From the NCBI GenBank assembly GCA_035533015.1, contig DATLUQ010000058.1, positions 1 through 64,000 on the forward strand: a stretch of 64,000 nucleotides of DNA, in the 5' to 3' direction. Every line of letters begins with the position of its first letter. Positions within the stretch are counted from its first letter, which is position 1. Position numbers and translations under genes: made by a program. Below are positions 53,478-61,600 of this stretch, one piece after another. This stretch comes from Gemmatimonadaceae bacterium. GTDB taxonomy: Bacteria; Gemmatimonadota; Gemmatimonadetes; Gemmatimonadales; Gemmatimonadaceae. The notes beneath the pieces are model-generated. The model saw nothing but the letters and a program-made list of their open reading frames with translations. It made no database searches and was not told the DNA's origin.

Positions 53478-54198
53478 GCTCGATCTCCACGTTTGCGAAT
53501 GGTTGCGGTTGATGCACGCGCAGTTCGCCCACCTTGGCCAGTTCGAGCAGGCCGAGGAGGGTCGACAGCACGAACGACGGCGCGGCGTCCCGTGTCACGA
53601 TCTCCGTCCACCGAATGCGCGCCCGCAAACCGAGCAGCGCCCGGATCACGGCAACGGCGCCCGGCACGTCGAGCGGGCGCGAGACGACGTCGTGGATGGC
53701 GGGCCGCCGGGCCGCGCGCAGCACGCGGTCCACGGCGGCGAGCAGTTCGCTGAGCGACATGGCGAGTGGCGCAGGTGGGGGCGGCGCGTCCGGCGGCGTG
53801 AACGCACGAGCGAACTGATTGCGGCGCTCCTCACCGCGGCGCTCGAGCAGGTCGACCACTTCCCGCATCTGCTGGTATTCGAGCAGGCGGCGCACCAACT
53901 CGGCGCGCGGGTCCTCCCAGGTTTCGGCGTCGCTCCGGGGCAGGAGCATCTGGGCTTTGATGCGCAGCAGCCGCGCCGCCATCTCGAGATAATCGGCGGC
54001 GTCGTTGAGGTCGAGCGTCCGGATGCGGAGCAGGAACTGCTCGGCGATGCGCGCGATCGGAATGTCGTAGATATCCACCTGCTCCTCGCGAATCAATGAG
54101 AGGAGCAGGTCGAGCGGGCCCGAGAACGAGGTGAGCTCCACGACGAACGCCGGGTCGCCCCGGTCGCCATCGAGGTGCAGCTGGTCGGAGTGCGTCAC
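53452..54198 (-). CDS. scpA: Segregation and condensation protein A (kleisin)
   Basis: A 248-residue kleisin. FSGPLDLLLSLIREEQVDIYD is the N-terminal SMC-neck-binding signature, and AADYLEMAARLLRIKAQMLLP follows. The C-terminal winged helix binds the SMC head. GTG 54198 overlaps the M50 protease stop in GTGA. Confidence 0.95.
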   Translation of the reverse strand: MTHSDQLHLDGDRGDPAFVVELTSFSGPLDLLLSLIREEQVDIYDIPIARIAEQFLLRIRTLDLNDAADYLEMAARLLRIKAQMLLPRSDAETWEDPRAELVRRLLEYQQMREVVDLLERRGEERRNQFARAFTPPDAPPPPAPLAMSLSELLAAVDRVLRAARRPAIHDVVSRPLDVPGAVAVIRALLGLRARIRWTEIVTRDAAPSFVLSTLLGLLELAKVGELRVHQPQPFANVEIERDAAGEAA

Positions 54199-54890
54199 GG
54201 CGCCCACTGTTGCGCCTTGGTCATCACGAACGGATTCACGGCCTGCATGAGCAAATCCGTGGCGTGGACGGCCGGCTGCATCCACGCCATGAGCAGCGGG
54301 CCGCCGAAGTAGAGCAGCACCACGAGCACGATGATGCCGTACCGCGACAACGCCTCGTACCGTACGGCCCACGACACCGGGAGCAGGTACTTCATCACGT
54401 GCGAGCCGTCGAGCGGCGGGATCGGAATGAGGTTGAAAGCGATGAGGATGAGGTTGAGCCAGATCCCGTAGCTCAGCATCACCTGCAGAATGGCCACCGT
54501 GGTCTGGGCCGGCGTGATCAGCCGGCCGATGAGGCCAAGCAGCACGATCGCCAGCGCGCATCCGATCGCGAGGGCCAGGTTGGCCGTGACACCGGCCAGC
54601 GACACGATGATATCACCGCGTTTGAAGTTCCGGTAATTTCGCGGATTCACCGGCACCGGCTTCGCCCCGCCCAGAACCATCTGGCCATGCGTCGCGATGA
54701 GCAACACGGCGGGCAGCAGCAGCGTCATGAAAGGGTCGATGTGCTTGACCGGATTCCAGGTCAGGCGCCCGAGCTGATAGGCGGTGGGATCCCCCTGGCG
54801 CAGCGCGGCGTAGCCGTGCGCGTACTCGTGCGCGATCACGGAAAACAGCAGGACCGGCGCGACGAAGAGGATGGTCTGGAATGTATTCAA
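54195..54890 (-). CDS. Site-2-protease-like M50 metallopeptidase
   Basis: A 231-residue membrane protein. The first helix carries HEYAH (His21-His25), and NLIPIPPLDGSHVM later supplies the third ligand. This is the minimal rhomboid-sized M50B form often next to scpA. I chose TTG 54890, the family start (NTFQTILF), because longer forms would begin upstream of the promoter at 54945-54973. Its substrate is unknown. Confidence 0.87.
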   Translation of the reverse strand: MNTFQTILFVAPVLLFSVIAHEYAHGYAALRQGDPTAYQLGRLTWNPVKHIDPFMTLLLPAVLLIATHGQMVLGGAKPVPVNPRNYRNFKRGDIIVSLAGVTANLALAIGCALAIVLLGLIGRLITPAQTTVAILQVMLSYGIWLNLILIAFNLIPIPPLDGSHVMKYLLPVSWAVRYEALSRYGIIVLVVLLYFGGPLLMAWMQPAVHATDLLMQAVNPFVMTKAQQWAP

Positions 54891-54944
54891 CGGTGGGGTG
54901 GAAGCGCGGGGCGAGGCGGCGGCTTGGACAGGGCCGACGCGGGT

Positions 54945-54973
54945 AAGGTAGTGGGCCTGGCAAAGGGTGTCAA
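54945..54973 (-). promoter_or_regulatory. Promoter for M50 protease-scpA-scpB-rluB
   Basis: A perfect -35 box TTGACA (54973-54968) and -10 box TACCTT (54950-54945) are separated by 17 nt on the minus strand. The start near 54938 leaves a leader of about 48 nt to TTG 54890. Confidence 0.8.
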
Positions 54974-55011
54974 AGTGCTGTGATATCACGACATCGGCGT
55001 CATCCACGCGC

Positions 55012-55040
55012 TTGACATCCCCCAGGGGCCCGCCTAGGTT
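55012..55040 (+). promoter_or_regulatory. rpsT promoter
   Basis: The -35 box TTGACA (55012-55017) and -10 box TAGGTT (55035-55040) are separated by 17 nt. The start near 55047 gives a 44-nt leader with GGAG shortly before the GTG start. Confidence 0.8.
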
Positions 55041-55090
55041 GCTGCGTTCGCGCCACCGCGCGAAATCACAGGCAAATCTCGGAGAATTTC

Positions 55091-55324
55091 GTGCCAAAAA
55101 TCGCATCCGCGAAAAAGAACATGCGGAAGTCCAGGGCCGCCACAGTGCGCAACCGCGCGCAGCGCGCGACGCTCAGGACCGCGCTGAAGAAGGCCAAGGC
55201 ACCCGGCGCGTCGCAGGCTGACAAGATCACGGCTGCGAAGTTGGCCGACCGGGCCGCCCGAAAGGGGTTGCTCCATCGGAACGCTGCAGGGCGCCACAAG
55301 AGCCAGATCGCGCGCGCCAAGTAA
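55091..55324 (+). CDS. rpsT: 30S ribosomal protein bS20
   Basis: A 77-residue, very basic primary 16S-binding protein. PKIASAKKNMRKSRAATVRN and the later KGLLHRNAAGRHKSQIARA match bS20. The start is GTG 55091 with GGAG 7 nt upstream. It is a single-gene transcript, with its own promoter and terminator, on the strand opposite to its neighbours. Confidence 0.96.
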   Translation: MPKIASAKKNMRKSRAATVRNRAQRATLRTALKKAKAPGASQADKITAAKLADRAARKGLLHRNAAGRHKSQIARAK

Positions 55325-55350
55325 ACGGCGCCGCTCCCGTTTCGCGCGAA

Positions 55351-55378
55351 GGGCCGCGACGACGTCGCGGCCCTTTTT
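55351..55378 (+). terminator. Intrinsic terminator of rpsT
   Basis: GGGCCGCGAC (55351-55360) and GTCGCGGCCC (55364-55373) form a perfect 10-bp stem with a 3-nt loop, followed by TTTTT. It starts 27 nt after the rpsT stop. The minus-strand reading lacks a good T run. Confidence 0.95.
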
Positions 55379-55404
55379 CGCACCCAGTCGTCTCACGGGC
55401 TCCG

Positions 55405-56409
55405 TCACAGCGCGGCCAATTCGGCCCCGCATCGCTCGCAGTACCACTCCGTGGGATAGTTCATCGCTCCACATTCAGCGCACTTGAGCGTTTTGGGCTG
55501 TTCCACTGCGCCCGAGGGACGGAGGACGATCGGCTGGTTGCCGGTGACGTTTGCGGCATACGGCCGTTCGCCACGCCGGTCGGGTTCGGCAGCCTTGCCT
55601 ACCAGCCCCAACGTCGGGTCGGCCGCGTCAGCGGAGCGGATGAAGCCCCCATCCTGAGGCGCCCGAGGGATCCCCGAGGCAAGCGATTCGGCCAGCGTAT
55701 CGCTCTGGTCCTGCGTGATCTGCGGCCCGGTCGGATTGGCCGGCTTGGGCGACGATTTCACCGGCGTCTGCGACGAGCGCGGCGACACGACCGACTTGAG
55801 GAAGGCGAGTTCGTCGAACGAGGCCTGCTCGGGCGTCCGGTTCGCAGCCGCGGACGGCGGCCCCGCGTGCGCTTCAGTTTCGAGCGGCCGGCCGGCAGGC
55901 GCCGGATGGGGCTGAGCCGGCGGCTCCGGCCGCCGCGGGGCGGGCTCAGGTTCGGCGGCCGCCGGCGATGCACCCATCGCCGCACCCAACAATTCGTGGA
56001 CGCGATTCAGGTCGGCGCCGGCCACGGCCTGCTCGGCCGCGATCGCCGCGAGGGCGTCGTCGGCTTCCTTTGCCGTGGCGTCCCATTCGTCGGGCGACAG
56101 TTCACCCACGTGGGCACGCAGTTCGGCCTCGGCCCGGGCATCGCGCCGCGCGTTCTCCCGCTCGGCCAGTTCGGCGAGCTGTGTGGTGTAACGTTCCGCC
56201 TGCGCCTCCAACTCGGCGGCGTGCGTCTTGAGCTCGTCCACCACGCCGGCCAGCCGGGTCTCGTAGTCGTGCCGCACGCGATCGTAGACGTTGGGCGGCG
56301 TCGTGTCGCGTCGCGACTCGAGCGTGGCGAGCCAAGTCTCGAACTTGGCCCGCTCCTCCATGAGCGCCGTCACGATGTCGAGCGAAGAATTGGGAAGCTT
56401 CTTGGTCAT
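55405..56409 (-). CDS. Coiled-coil protein with C-terminal zinc ribbon
   Basis: A 334-residue protein of unknown function. Residues 10-145 are helical and highly charged with coiled-coil character. A long Pro/Ala/Glu linker follows, and the last 30 residues form a zinc ribbon with two CxxC pairs (CAECG and CERCG). No signal peptide. ATG 56409 overlaps the aldolase stop in ATGA. It could be a scaffold; nothing specific to pyrimidine synthesis is visible. Confidence 0.8.
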   Translation of the reverse strand: MTKKLPNSSLDIVTALMEERAKFETWLATLESRRDTTPPNVYDRVRHDYETRLAGVVDELKTHAAELEAQAERYTTQLAELAERENARRDARAEAELRAHVGELSPDEWDATAKEADDALAAIAAEQAVAGADLNRVHELLGAAMGASPAAAEPEPAPRRPEPPAQPHPAPAGRPLETEAHAGPPSAAANRTPEQASFDELAFLKSVVSPRSSQTPVKSSPKPANPTGPQITQDQSDTLAESLASGIPRAPQDGGFIRSADAADPTLGLVGKAAEPDRRGERPYAANVTGNQPIVLRPSGAVEQPKTLKCAECGAMNYPTEWYCERCGAELAAL

Positions 56410-57053
56410 TCGGTGTCCCGCGCGGCTTTGGCGGCGGCGCGCAGTTCGGCTGCATGCGCGTCGCTCAACGTGCGGATCCGCCCCACCTGGCGCGCAGCGA
56501 GCAGGATGCGCGCCGCGTGCTCCAGGCTTTCCATGCGCTGGTGCGCAATGGTGAGGGTTGGACCGACGGTGGTTGCGCCGTGATTGGCCATGATAAACGC
56601 GTCGTGATGCGGTAGGAAGGGTTCGAACAGGTCGGCGAGCTGCTCGCCGCCCGGTGTGGCGTACGGAATGAGAGGCACTCCGCCCATCTGGAGCACGACC
56701 TCGGGAAGCACGGGCGCCATGAAATCCTCGCCCGCCACCCCGAAAGCCGTCGCCGTTGGTGGATGCGCGTGGACCACAGCACGCACGTCGGACCGCAGGC
56801 GGTAGATGCGCATATGCATCCTTATCTCTGACGACGCAGGATGGTTCCCGGAAACGAGATGCCCGTCGGGGTCCACCACCACCAGGTCCTCGGCCCGTAG
56901 CTCCGCCTTGGACATCCCGGCCGGGGTGACCAGTAGGTTCCCATTGTCCAACCGGACGGAGACGTTGCCGTCCGGGCCCGCGATCAGCCCGCGGGCGTCC
57001 AGCCGACGGCAGACGCGGACGACCTCAGCGCGAAGCGCGGGCTCGCCGGCCAC
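56406..57053 (-). CDS. Class II aldolase/adducin family protein
   Basis: A 215-residue protein like L-fuculose/L-ribulose-phosphate aldolases. GPDGNVSVRL (substrate loop), the catalytic Glu in SSEIRMHMRIY, the zinc ligands in VVHAHPPTATAF and a later His in IMANHGATTVG are present. The sugar-phosphate substrate cannot be told; methylthioribulose-phosphate dehydratase-like activity is also possible. GTG 57053 lies 3 nt after pyrC, so it is co-transcribed with pyrimidine genes. Confidence 0.87.
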   Translation of the reverse strand: MAGEPALRAEVVRVCRRLDARGLIAGPDGNVSVRLDNGNLLVTPAGMSKAELRAEDLVVVDPDGHLVSGNHPASSEIRMHMRIYRLRSDVRAVVHAHPPTATAFGVAGEDFMAPVLPEVVLQMGGVPLIPYATPGGEQLADLFEPFLPHHDAFIMANHGATTVGPTLTIAHQRMESLEHAARILLAARQVGRIRTLSDAHAAELRAAAKAARDTE

Positions 57054-57056
57054 CCT

Positions 57057-58349
57057 TCACCCCGCAATCCGGTGAATCACGCGCCCGTCGACCAGCGTGT
57101 AGTGGACCCGGCCGGTGAGGGTCATACCGGCATACGGCGAGTTCCTCCCTTTGGACCGGAACTTGGCCGGGTCGACCGTCCACTCCGCCACGGGATCGAA
57201 CACCGTGACGTCGGCCGGGCTGCCGCGGCGGAGCGTGCCACCCGGCAGGTGGAAGATGCGCGCCGGTGCCACGGCCATCCGGTCGATGAGCAGGGGCACG
57301 TCGATGATGCCGGGCTTCACCAGCCAAGTGACGTTGACGGCGAACGCCGTCTCCAACCCGACGATACCGTTGGGGGCATCGGCGAACTCACGTTCCTTCT
57401 CGTCGTAGTGGTGGGGGGCGTGGTCGGTCGCGATGACGTCGATCGTGCCATCGCGCACCGCGTCGCGTAGCGCCTCGACGTCGTCGGCCGTGCGCAGCGG
57501 CGGATTCATCTTGGCATTCGTGTTGTACGCCCCGACGGCCTCCTCGGTGAGCGAGATGTGGTGCGGGCACACCTCGGCCGTGACGTTGATGTGGCGCTCC
57601 TTCCCCCACCGGATGAGGTCCACCGACCCGCGGGTGCTCATGTGGCACAGATGGATATGGCCGCCGGTGCGGCGGGCCAGCAGAATGTCGCGGATGGCCA
57701 TGATTTCCTCGGCCTCCGAAGGGATGCCCTTGAGCCCGAGCTTCGCGCTCATGAGTCCTTCGTTCATCGCGCCGCCCTGGGCGAGCGTCGGCTCCTCGCA
57801 GTGGTCAGCCACCGGGATGCCGAAGTTGCGGGCGTACTCGAGCGCGGTGCGCATCAGGTGCGCGCTCACCACGGGTTTGCCGTCGTCGCTCACCGCCACC
57901 GCGCCGGCGCCCACCATCTCTCCGAACTCGGCGAGCGAGATCCCCTTCTGGCCCACCGAGATGGCGCCGATCGGGTAGACGCGGGCCGCGTCGGCCCGCT
58001 GGGACTGGCGAACGATGAACCCGACCGCCGCCTGGTTATCGGTCACCGGATCGGTGTTGGGCATGGCGCAGACGGCGGTGAATCCGCCGACGGCCGCCGC
58101 CCGGGCGCCAGTGGTGATCGTCTCCACGTCCTCGCGGCCCGGCTCGCGCAGGTGGCAGTGCACGTCGATGAATCCAGGAGCGACGACCAGTCCAGCGCAG
58201 TCCACGATCTCCGCCGAGGGGGCGCCCTCGGCCACCCTCGGCCCAACCTCGGCGATGGTGCCGTCGGCGATCAGCACATCGGCCGTGGCGTCGAGCCGCT
58301 GCGACGGATCCACCACGCGGCCACCGCGCAGCAATATCAGTTTACTCAT
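57057..58349 (-). CDS. pyrC: Dihydroorotase
   Basis: A 430-residue class I dihydroorotase closing carbamoyl-aspartate to dihydroorotate. [15 protein letters not shown] supplies zinc ligands His64 and His66, further ligands appear in VADHCEEP and HIHLCHMST, and [11 protein letters not shown] holds the catalytic Asp. ATG 58349 overlaps the pyrB stop in ATGA. In this class it often associates with aspartate carbamoyltransferase. Confidence 0.97.
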   Translation of the reverse strand: MSKLILLRGGRVVDPSQRLDATADVLIADGTIAEVGPRVAEGAPSAEIVDCAGLVVAPGFIDVHCHLREPGREDVETITTGARAAAVGGFTAVCAMPNTDPVTDNQAAVGFIVRQSQRADAARVYPIGAISVGQKGISLAEFGEMVGAGAVAVSDDGKPVVSAHLMRTALEYARNFGIPVADHCEEPTLAQGGAMNEGLMSAKLGLKGIPSEAEEIMAIRDILLARRTGGHIHLCHMSTRGSVDLIRWGKERHINVTAEVCPHHISLTEEAVGAYNTNAKMNPPLRTADDVEALRDAVRDGTIDVIATDHAPHHYDEKEREFADAPNGIVGLETAFAVNVTWLVKPGIIDVPLLIDRMAVAPARIFHLPGGTLRRGSPADVTVFDPVAEWTVDPAKFRSKGRNSPYAGMTLTGRVHYTLVDGRVIHRIAG

Positions 58350-59308
58350 CGGCCGCCCCCGTGCTTGGCGGCTTCGGCCAGCTCCGGGCGACCGCCCGAC
58401 AGCAGGTAGAGCACGGCCATGCGGACGGCCACGCCGTTGGTCACCTGATTGAGAATCACGCTGAACGGCCCGTCCGCCACGTCGGAGTCGATCTCGACGC
58501 CGCGGTTCATGGGGCCGGGGTGGAGGATGAGGATGTCGCGGCCCGCACGCTCCAGCCGCTCGCGCGACACGCCGAACACGCGATTGTACTCGCGCAGCGA
58601 GGGGATGTACCCCGCCGTCATGCGCTCGAGCTGCAAGCGAAGGATGTTGAGCGCGTCGGCCCAGCCGATGGCGTCCTCGATGTGATCGAAGATCGTCACG
58701 CCCATTTCGTCGATCGCGTTGGGCAGCAGCGACCGCGGGCCGCACACTGCCACTTGGGCGCCCATCTTCGTGAGCCCCCAGATGTTCGACCGCGCGACCC
58801 GCGAGTGCAGGACGTCGCCGCAAATGCAGACCTTGAGCCCCTCGAGCTTCTTGAAGTGGTCGCGGAGGGTGAGCAGGTCGAGCAGCCCCTGCGTGGGGTG
58901 CTCATGCGTACCGTCGCCGGCATTGATCACGTTGGACTCGATGCGGTCGGCCAGGAACTGGGCGGCCCCAGAAGCCCCGTGGCGGATGACCACCATGTCG
59001 ATGCGCATCGCCTCGAGGTTCCGCGCCGTGTCGACCAGCGTCTCCCCCTTGGAGACGCTCGATCCCGAGGCCGCCACGTTCACCGTATCGGCCGACAACC
59101 GCTTCTCCGCGAATTCAAACGACACGCGCGTACGGGTGGAGGCTTCGAAAAACAGATTGACGATCGTGGCGCCGCGCAGCGTGGGCACTTTCTTGATCGC
59201 ACGCTCACTGATCTCCTTGAACGGTTCGGCCGTGTCGAGGATCAATGCGATTTGTTCGCCGGTGAGCGGCTCGAGCCCGAGAAGGTCCTTCCCGAGCGGC
59301 CCGGTCAT
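58346..59308 (-). CDS. pyrB: Aspartate carbamoyltransferase catalytic subunit
   Basis: A 320-residue transferase, the first committed step of UMP synthesis. [18 protein letters not shown] is the carbamoyl-phosphate site, [12 protein letters not shown] the aspartate side, and [13 protein letters not shown] the C-terminal signature. No regulatory pyrI follows. ATG 59308 overlaps the pyrR stop in ATGA. Confidence 0.97.
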   Translation of the reverse strand: MTGPLGKDLLGLEPLTGEQIALILDTAEPFKEISERAIKKVPTLRGATIVNLFFEASTRTRVSFEFAEKRLSADTVNVAASGSSVSKGETLVDTARNLEAMRIDMVVIRHGASGAAQFLADRIESNVINAGDGTHEHPTQGLLDLLTLRDHFKKLEGLKVCICGDVLHSRVARSNIWGLTKMGAQVAVCGPRSLLPNAIDEMGVTIFDHIEDAIGWADALNILRLQLERMTAGYIPSLREYNRVFGVSRERLERAGRDILILHPGPMNRGVEIDSDVADGPFSVILNQVTNGVAVRMAVLYLLSGGRPELAEAAKHGGGR

Positions 59309-59856
59309 GTGCCGGCTTCCGGCCGGATCTGCACGACGGCATCGCGGCCATCGAGTTCGGTCACCATCACGTCAATGCGCCCGCCGGGCGCGACGTCGAG
59401 CGTCTTCCCGACGACATCGGCGTGGATCGGCAGCTCGCGGCCGCCCCGGTCGATGAGCACCGCAAGGGCGATGCGCTTGGGCCGCCCGAAGTCGGCCAAC
59501 TCGTCGAGCGCCGCGCGCACCGTGCGCCCGGTGTACAGCACATCGTCCACGATCACCACGTGTTTGCCATCGATGTCCCACGGAATGTCGGTCGGCCCGA
59601 CCACGGGTCGGGGCCCCACCGTCTGCAGGTCGTCGCGGTACAGCGTGATGTCGAGCGCGCCCTGCGGGACCGTGACGTGCTCGCGTTCGGCGATCATCGA
59701 TACGATTCGCGCCGCGAGTTGAACTCCGCGGCGCTGAATACCAACGATGAGCAGATCGTCCGTGCCATCGTTCAACTCGACGATTTCGTCGGCCATTCGA
59801 CGGAGGGTTCGTTGGAGCGATCGCGCGTCGAGAATGGTGAGAGGGGAGGCGGGCAT
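59305..59856 (-). CDS. pyrR: Bifunctional PyrR regulator/uracil phosphoribosyltransferase
   Basis: A 183-residue PRTase-fold protein. [20 protein letters not shown] is the PRPP-binding loop, and [16 protein letters not shown] and [13 protein letters not shown] are PyrR blocks. It binds pyr mRNA in response to UMP in Gram-positive bacteria and has weak uracil PRTase activity. I see no clear attenuator before it. ATG 59856 is chosen; GTG 59862 is possible. It heads pyrR-pyrB-pyrC. Confidence 0.94.
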   Translation of the reverse strand: MPASPLTILDARSLQRTLRRMADEIVELNDGTDDLLIVGIQRRGVQLAARIVSMIAEREHVTVPQGALDITLYRDDLQTVGPRPVVGPTDIPWDIDGKHVVIVDDVLYTGRTVRAALDELADFGRPKRIALAVLIDRGGRELPIHADVVGKTLDVAPGGRIDVMVTELDGRDAVVQIRPEAGT

Positions 59857-59932
59857 CGCCACCCAATATGGCGAATCGCCGCGAGAAAATGAAGCGCGGG
59901 GGAACATCAAGGGGCCGGACAGGGTTGTTCTG

Positions 59933-59961
59933 TTGGCACCACTCACTCAGCTTTCTATACA
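59933..59961 (+). promoter_or_regulatory. Promoter-like element overlapping the DUF3108 start
   Basis: TTGGCA (59933-59938) and TATACA (59956-59961) are 17 nt apart, a good sigma-70 match. The -10 box includes the A of the proposed ATG 59961, so a transcript from here would start inside the gene. Either the element is fortuitous or the true start is further downstream. Confidence 0.4.
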
Positions 59962-60773
59962 TGCGCTGCCGTTACTTGCCGTTCTTCGTCTTCGCCCTGA
60001 CCGTGCCCGCGGTGATGCAGGCCCAGGCCGCCGGTCCACCCGTCCACGCCGATTCGACCGGCCCGGGGGCGCCCCAACATTGGCCCTTCTCCGTCGGGGA
60101 GAAGATGATTTTTCAGGGCAAGTTCGGGTTCCTGCCCGTAGGCCGGGCCGAGGTCGTGCTCGAGGACCGCGACACGGTGCGCGGCCACGAAACCTACCGG
60201 GTGCGGTTCTCCGTCAACGGCGGCCCGTCGTGGTTCGGAGTGCACGACAACTATACCAGTTGGTTCGATGATCAGACGCTGGTTTCGTATCGCTACCACC
60301 AGGACATCCACGAAGGGCGATACAAGCGCAACACGATGTACGACATCTTCCCAAGTCAGGGAGTCTATACCAAGAACGGCACGGACACGAGCATCACCGT
60401 CCCGGCTCCCCTCGACGACCAATCGTTCATCTACTTCGTGCGCACTCTGCCCCTCGCGGTTGGCCAGCACTACGAGTGGAACCGGTACTTCGTGGCCGAC
60501 AAGAATCCGGTGATCGTGGATGTCGAACGGCGAGAGGAAGTCGAAGTGCCGGCAGGCAAGTTCATGTGCCTGGTGCTCAAGCCCACCATCAAGACTTCGG
60601 CGCTGTTCAGTCAAGGCGGCCACGCGGAGATCTGGATCAGCGACGACGACCGCCGGCTGATCGTGCAGATGAAGTCGGGTCTTCCTTTCGGATCGCTCAA
60701 CCTCTACCTGCAGAGCTTCACCGAGGGCACCGGAAAGCCGACCACCACGGACCCCGGCAAAGCCAAGCCGTAA
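59961..60773 (+). CDS. Secreted DUF3108-like protein
   Basis: A 270-residue exported protein. The N-terminal MRCRYLPFFVFALTV is a signal peptide with cleavage near QAQA/AGPP. PFSVGEKMIFQGKFGFLPVG and the following GHETYRVRFSV match the DUF3108 pattern (beta-rich, LolA-like in shape); KTSALFSQGGHAEIWISDD near the end is also typical. Function unknown. Start ATG 59961 conflicts with a promoter-like -10 box; TTG 59976 is an alternative but loses the basic residues. Confidence 0.8.
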   Translation: MRCRYLPFFVFALTVPAVMQAQAAGPPVHADSTGPGAPQHWPFSVGEKMIFQGKFGFLPVGRAEVVLEDRDTVRGHETYRVRFSVNGGPSWFGVHDNYTSWFDDQTLVSYRYHQDIHEGRYKRNTMYDIFPSQGVYTKNGTDTSITVPAPLDDQSFIYFVRTLPLAVGQHYEWNRYFVADKNPVIVDVERREEVEVPAGKFMCLVLKPTIKTSALFSQGGHAEIWISDDDRRLIVQMKSGLPFGSLNLYLQSFTEGTGKPTTTDPGKAKP

Positions 60774-60805
60774 CTCCGCGGCTCACCTGTTCCGGGCGAA
60801 GCCTA

Positions 60806-60893
60806 CGGATGGGGTGGGATTCGAACCCACGGTACGCTTTTGACGTACACACACTTTCCAGGCGTGCGCCTTAAACCACTCGGCCACCCATCC
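60806..60893 (-). tRNA. tRNA-Ser (anticodon GGA)
   Basis: An 88-nt class II tRNA. The acceptor stem GGATGGG pairs with CCCATCC, the anticodon loop CTGGAAA carries GGA, a long variable arm and T arm GTGGG-TTCGAAT-CCCAC follow. CCA is not encoded. It lies 58 nt downstream of tRNA-Ser(CGA). Confidence 0.95.
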
Positions 60894-60951
60894 AGGAAAC
60901 GGCGCGCCGGCAGACCTGGGACTGCGGCAGCGCGCCGAGTATTTCGAGCAG

Positions 60952-61038
60952 CGGACAGGGTGAGATTCGAACTCACGATACCGTTGCCGGTATGCCGGTT
61001 TTCGAGACCGGTGCCTTCAGCCACTCGGCCACCTGTCC
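60952..61038 (-). tRNA. tRNA-Ser (anticodon CGA)
   Basis: An 87-nt class II tRNA. The acceptor stem GGACAGG pairs with CCTGTCC, and the anticodon arm CCGGT-CTCGAAA-ACCGG carries CGA, with a long variable arm. CCA is not encoded. It starts 58 nt after the tadA stop on the same strand. Confidence 0.95.
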
Positions 61039-61096
61039 AAGAGCCTCGAAAAGTAGACCGCAAGTCGCGATGTGTCAACGCGATGCGCCGCGGAAT

Positions 61097-61600
61097 CTAC
61101 GGCGAGGAGGATCCATCACGCCGGGCCGCGAAGAACTCCCTGAGCATCGCGCCGCACGCGAATTCCTCCACCCCGGCGCGCACCGCCACATGATGGTTCA
61201 GCTTGGGATGCCGTACGAGGTCGCCCACAGACCCCACCATGCCGGCTTTCTCATCCCACGCTCCGAACACCAGCCGATCGATGCGCGCCAGCACGAGCGC
61301 ACCGGCGCACATCGCGCACGGCTCGAGTGTGACGTACAGGGTACAGTCGATCAGCCGCCAGTCGCCGAGGGCCTGGGCGGCCTGGCGAATGGCAAGCACC
61401 TCGGCATGCGCCGTCGGATCCTGATCGCGCACCGTGCGATTGCCGGCGCGCGCCACAACCACGCCGCGGCGCACGATCACCGCCCCGACGGGAACGTCGC
61501 CCGCTTCGGCGGCCGCCCGCGCCTCGGCCACCGCCTCGTTCATCCAGGATTCGTCCGCTCCCGGCGCGGGGCCGGGCACGCGAGGCGCGTCCGAGTTCAC
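61097..61600 (-). CDS. tadA: tRNA-specific adenosine deaminase
   Basis: A 167-residue zinc deaminase converting A34 to inosine in tRNA-Arg(ACG). [15 protein letters not shown] holds the zinc His65 and proton-shuttle Glu67. [12 protein letters not shown] gives zinc Cys95 and Cys98. GTG 61600 overlaps the clpB stop in GTGA; the first 18 residues are a poorly conserved extension, so ATG at residue 20 could also serve. Confidence 0.95.
   Translation of the reverse strand: MNSDAPRVPGPAPGADESWMNEAVAEARAAAEAGDVPVGAVIVRRGVVVARAGNRTVRDQDPTAHAEVLAIRQAAQALGDWRLIDCTLYVTLEPCAMCAGALVLARIDRLVFGAWDEKAGMVGSVGDLVRHPKLNHHVAVRAGVEEFACGAMLREFFAARRDGSSSP

Noticed and set aside
54891-55106. N-terminal extension of the M50 protease to ATG 55106
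   Set aside because: The extension is not membrane-protein-like, overlaps the rpsT leader and lies upstream of the predicted promoter at 54945-54973.
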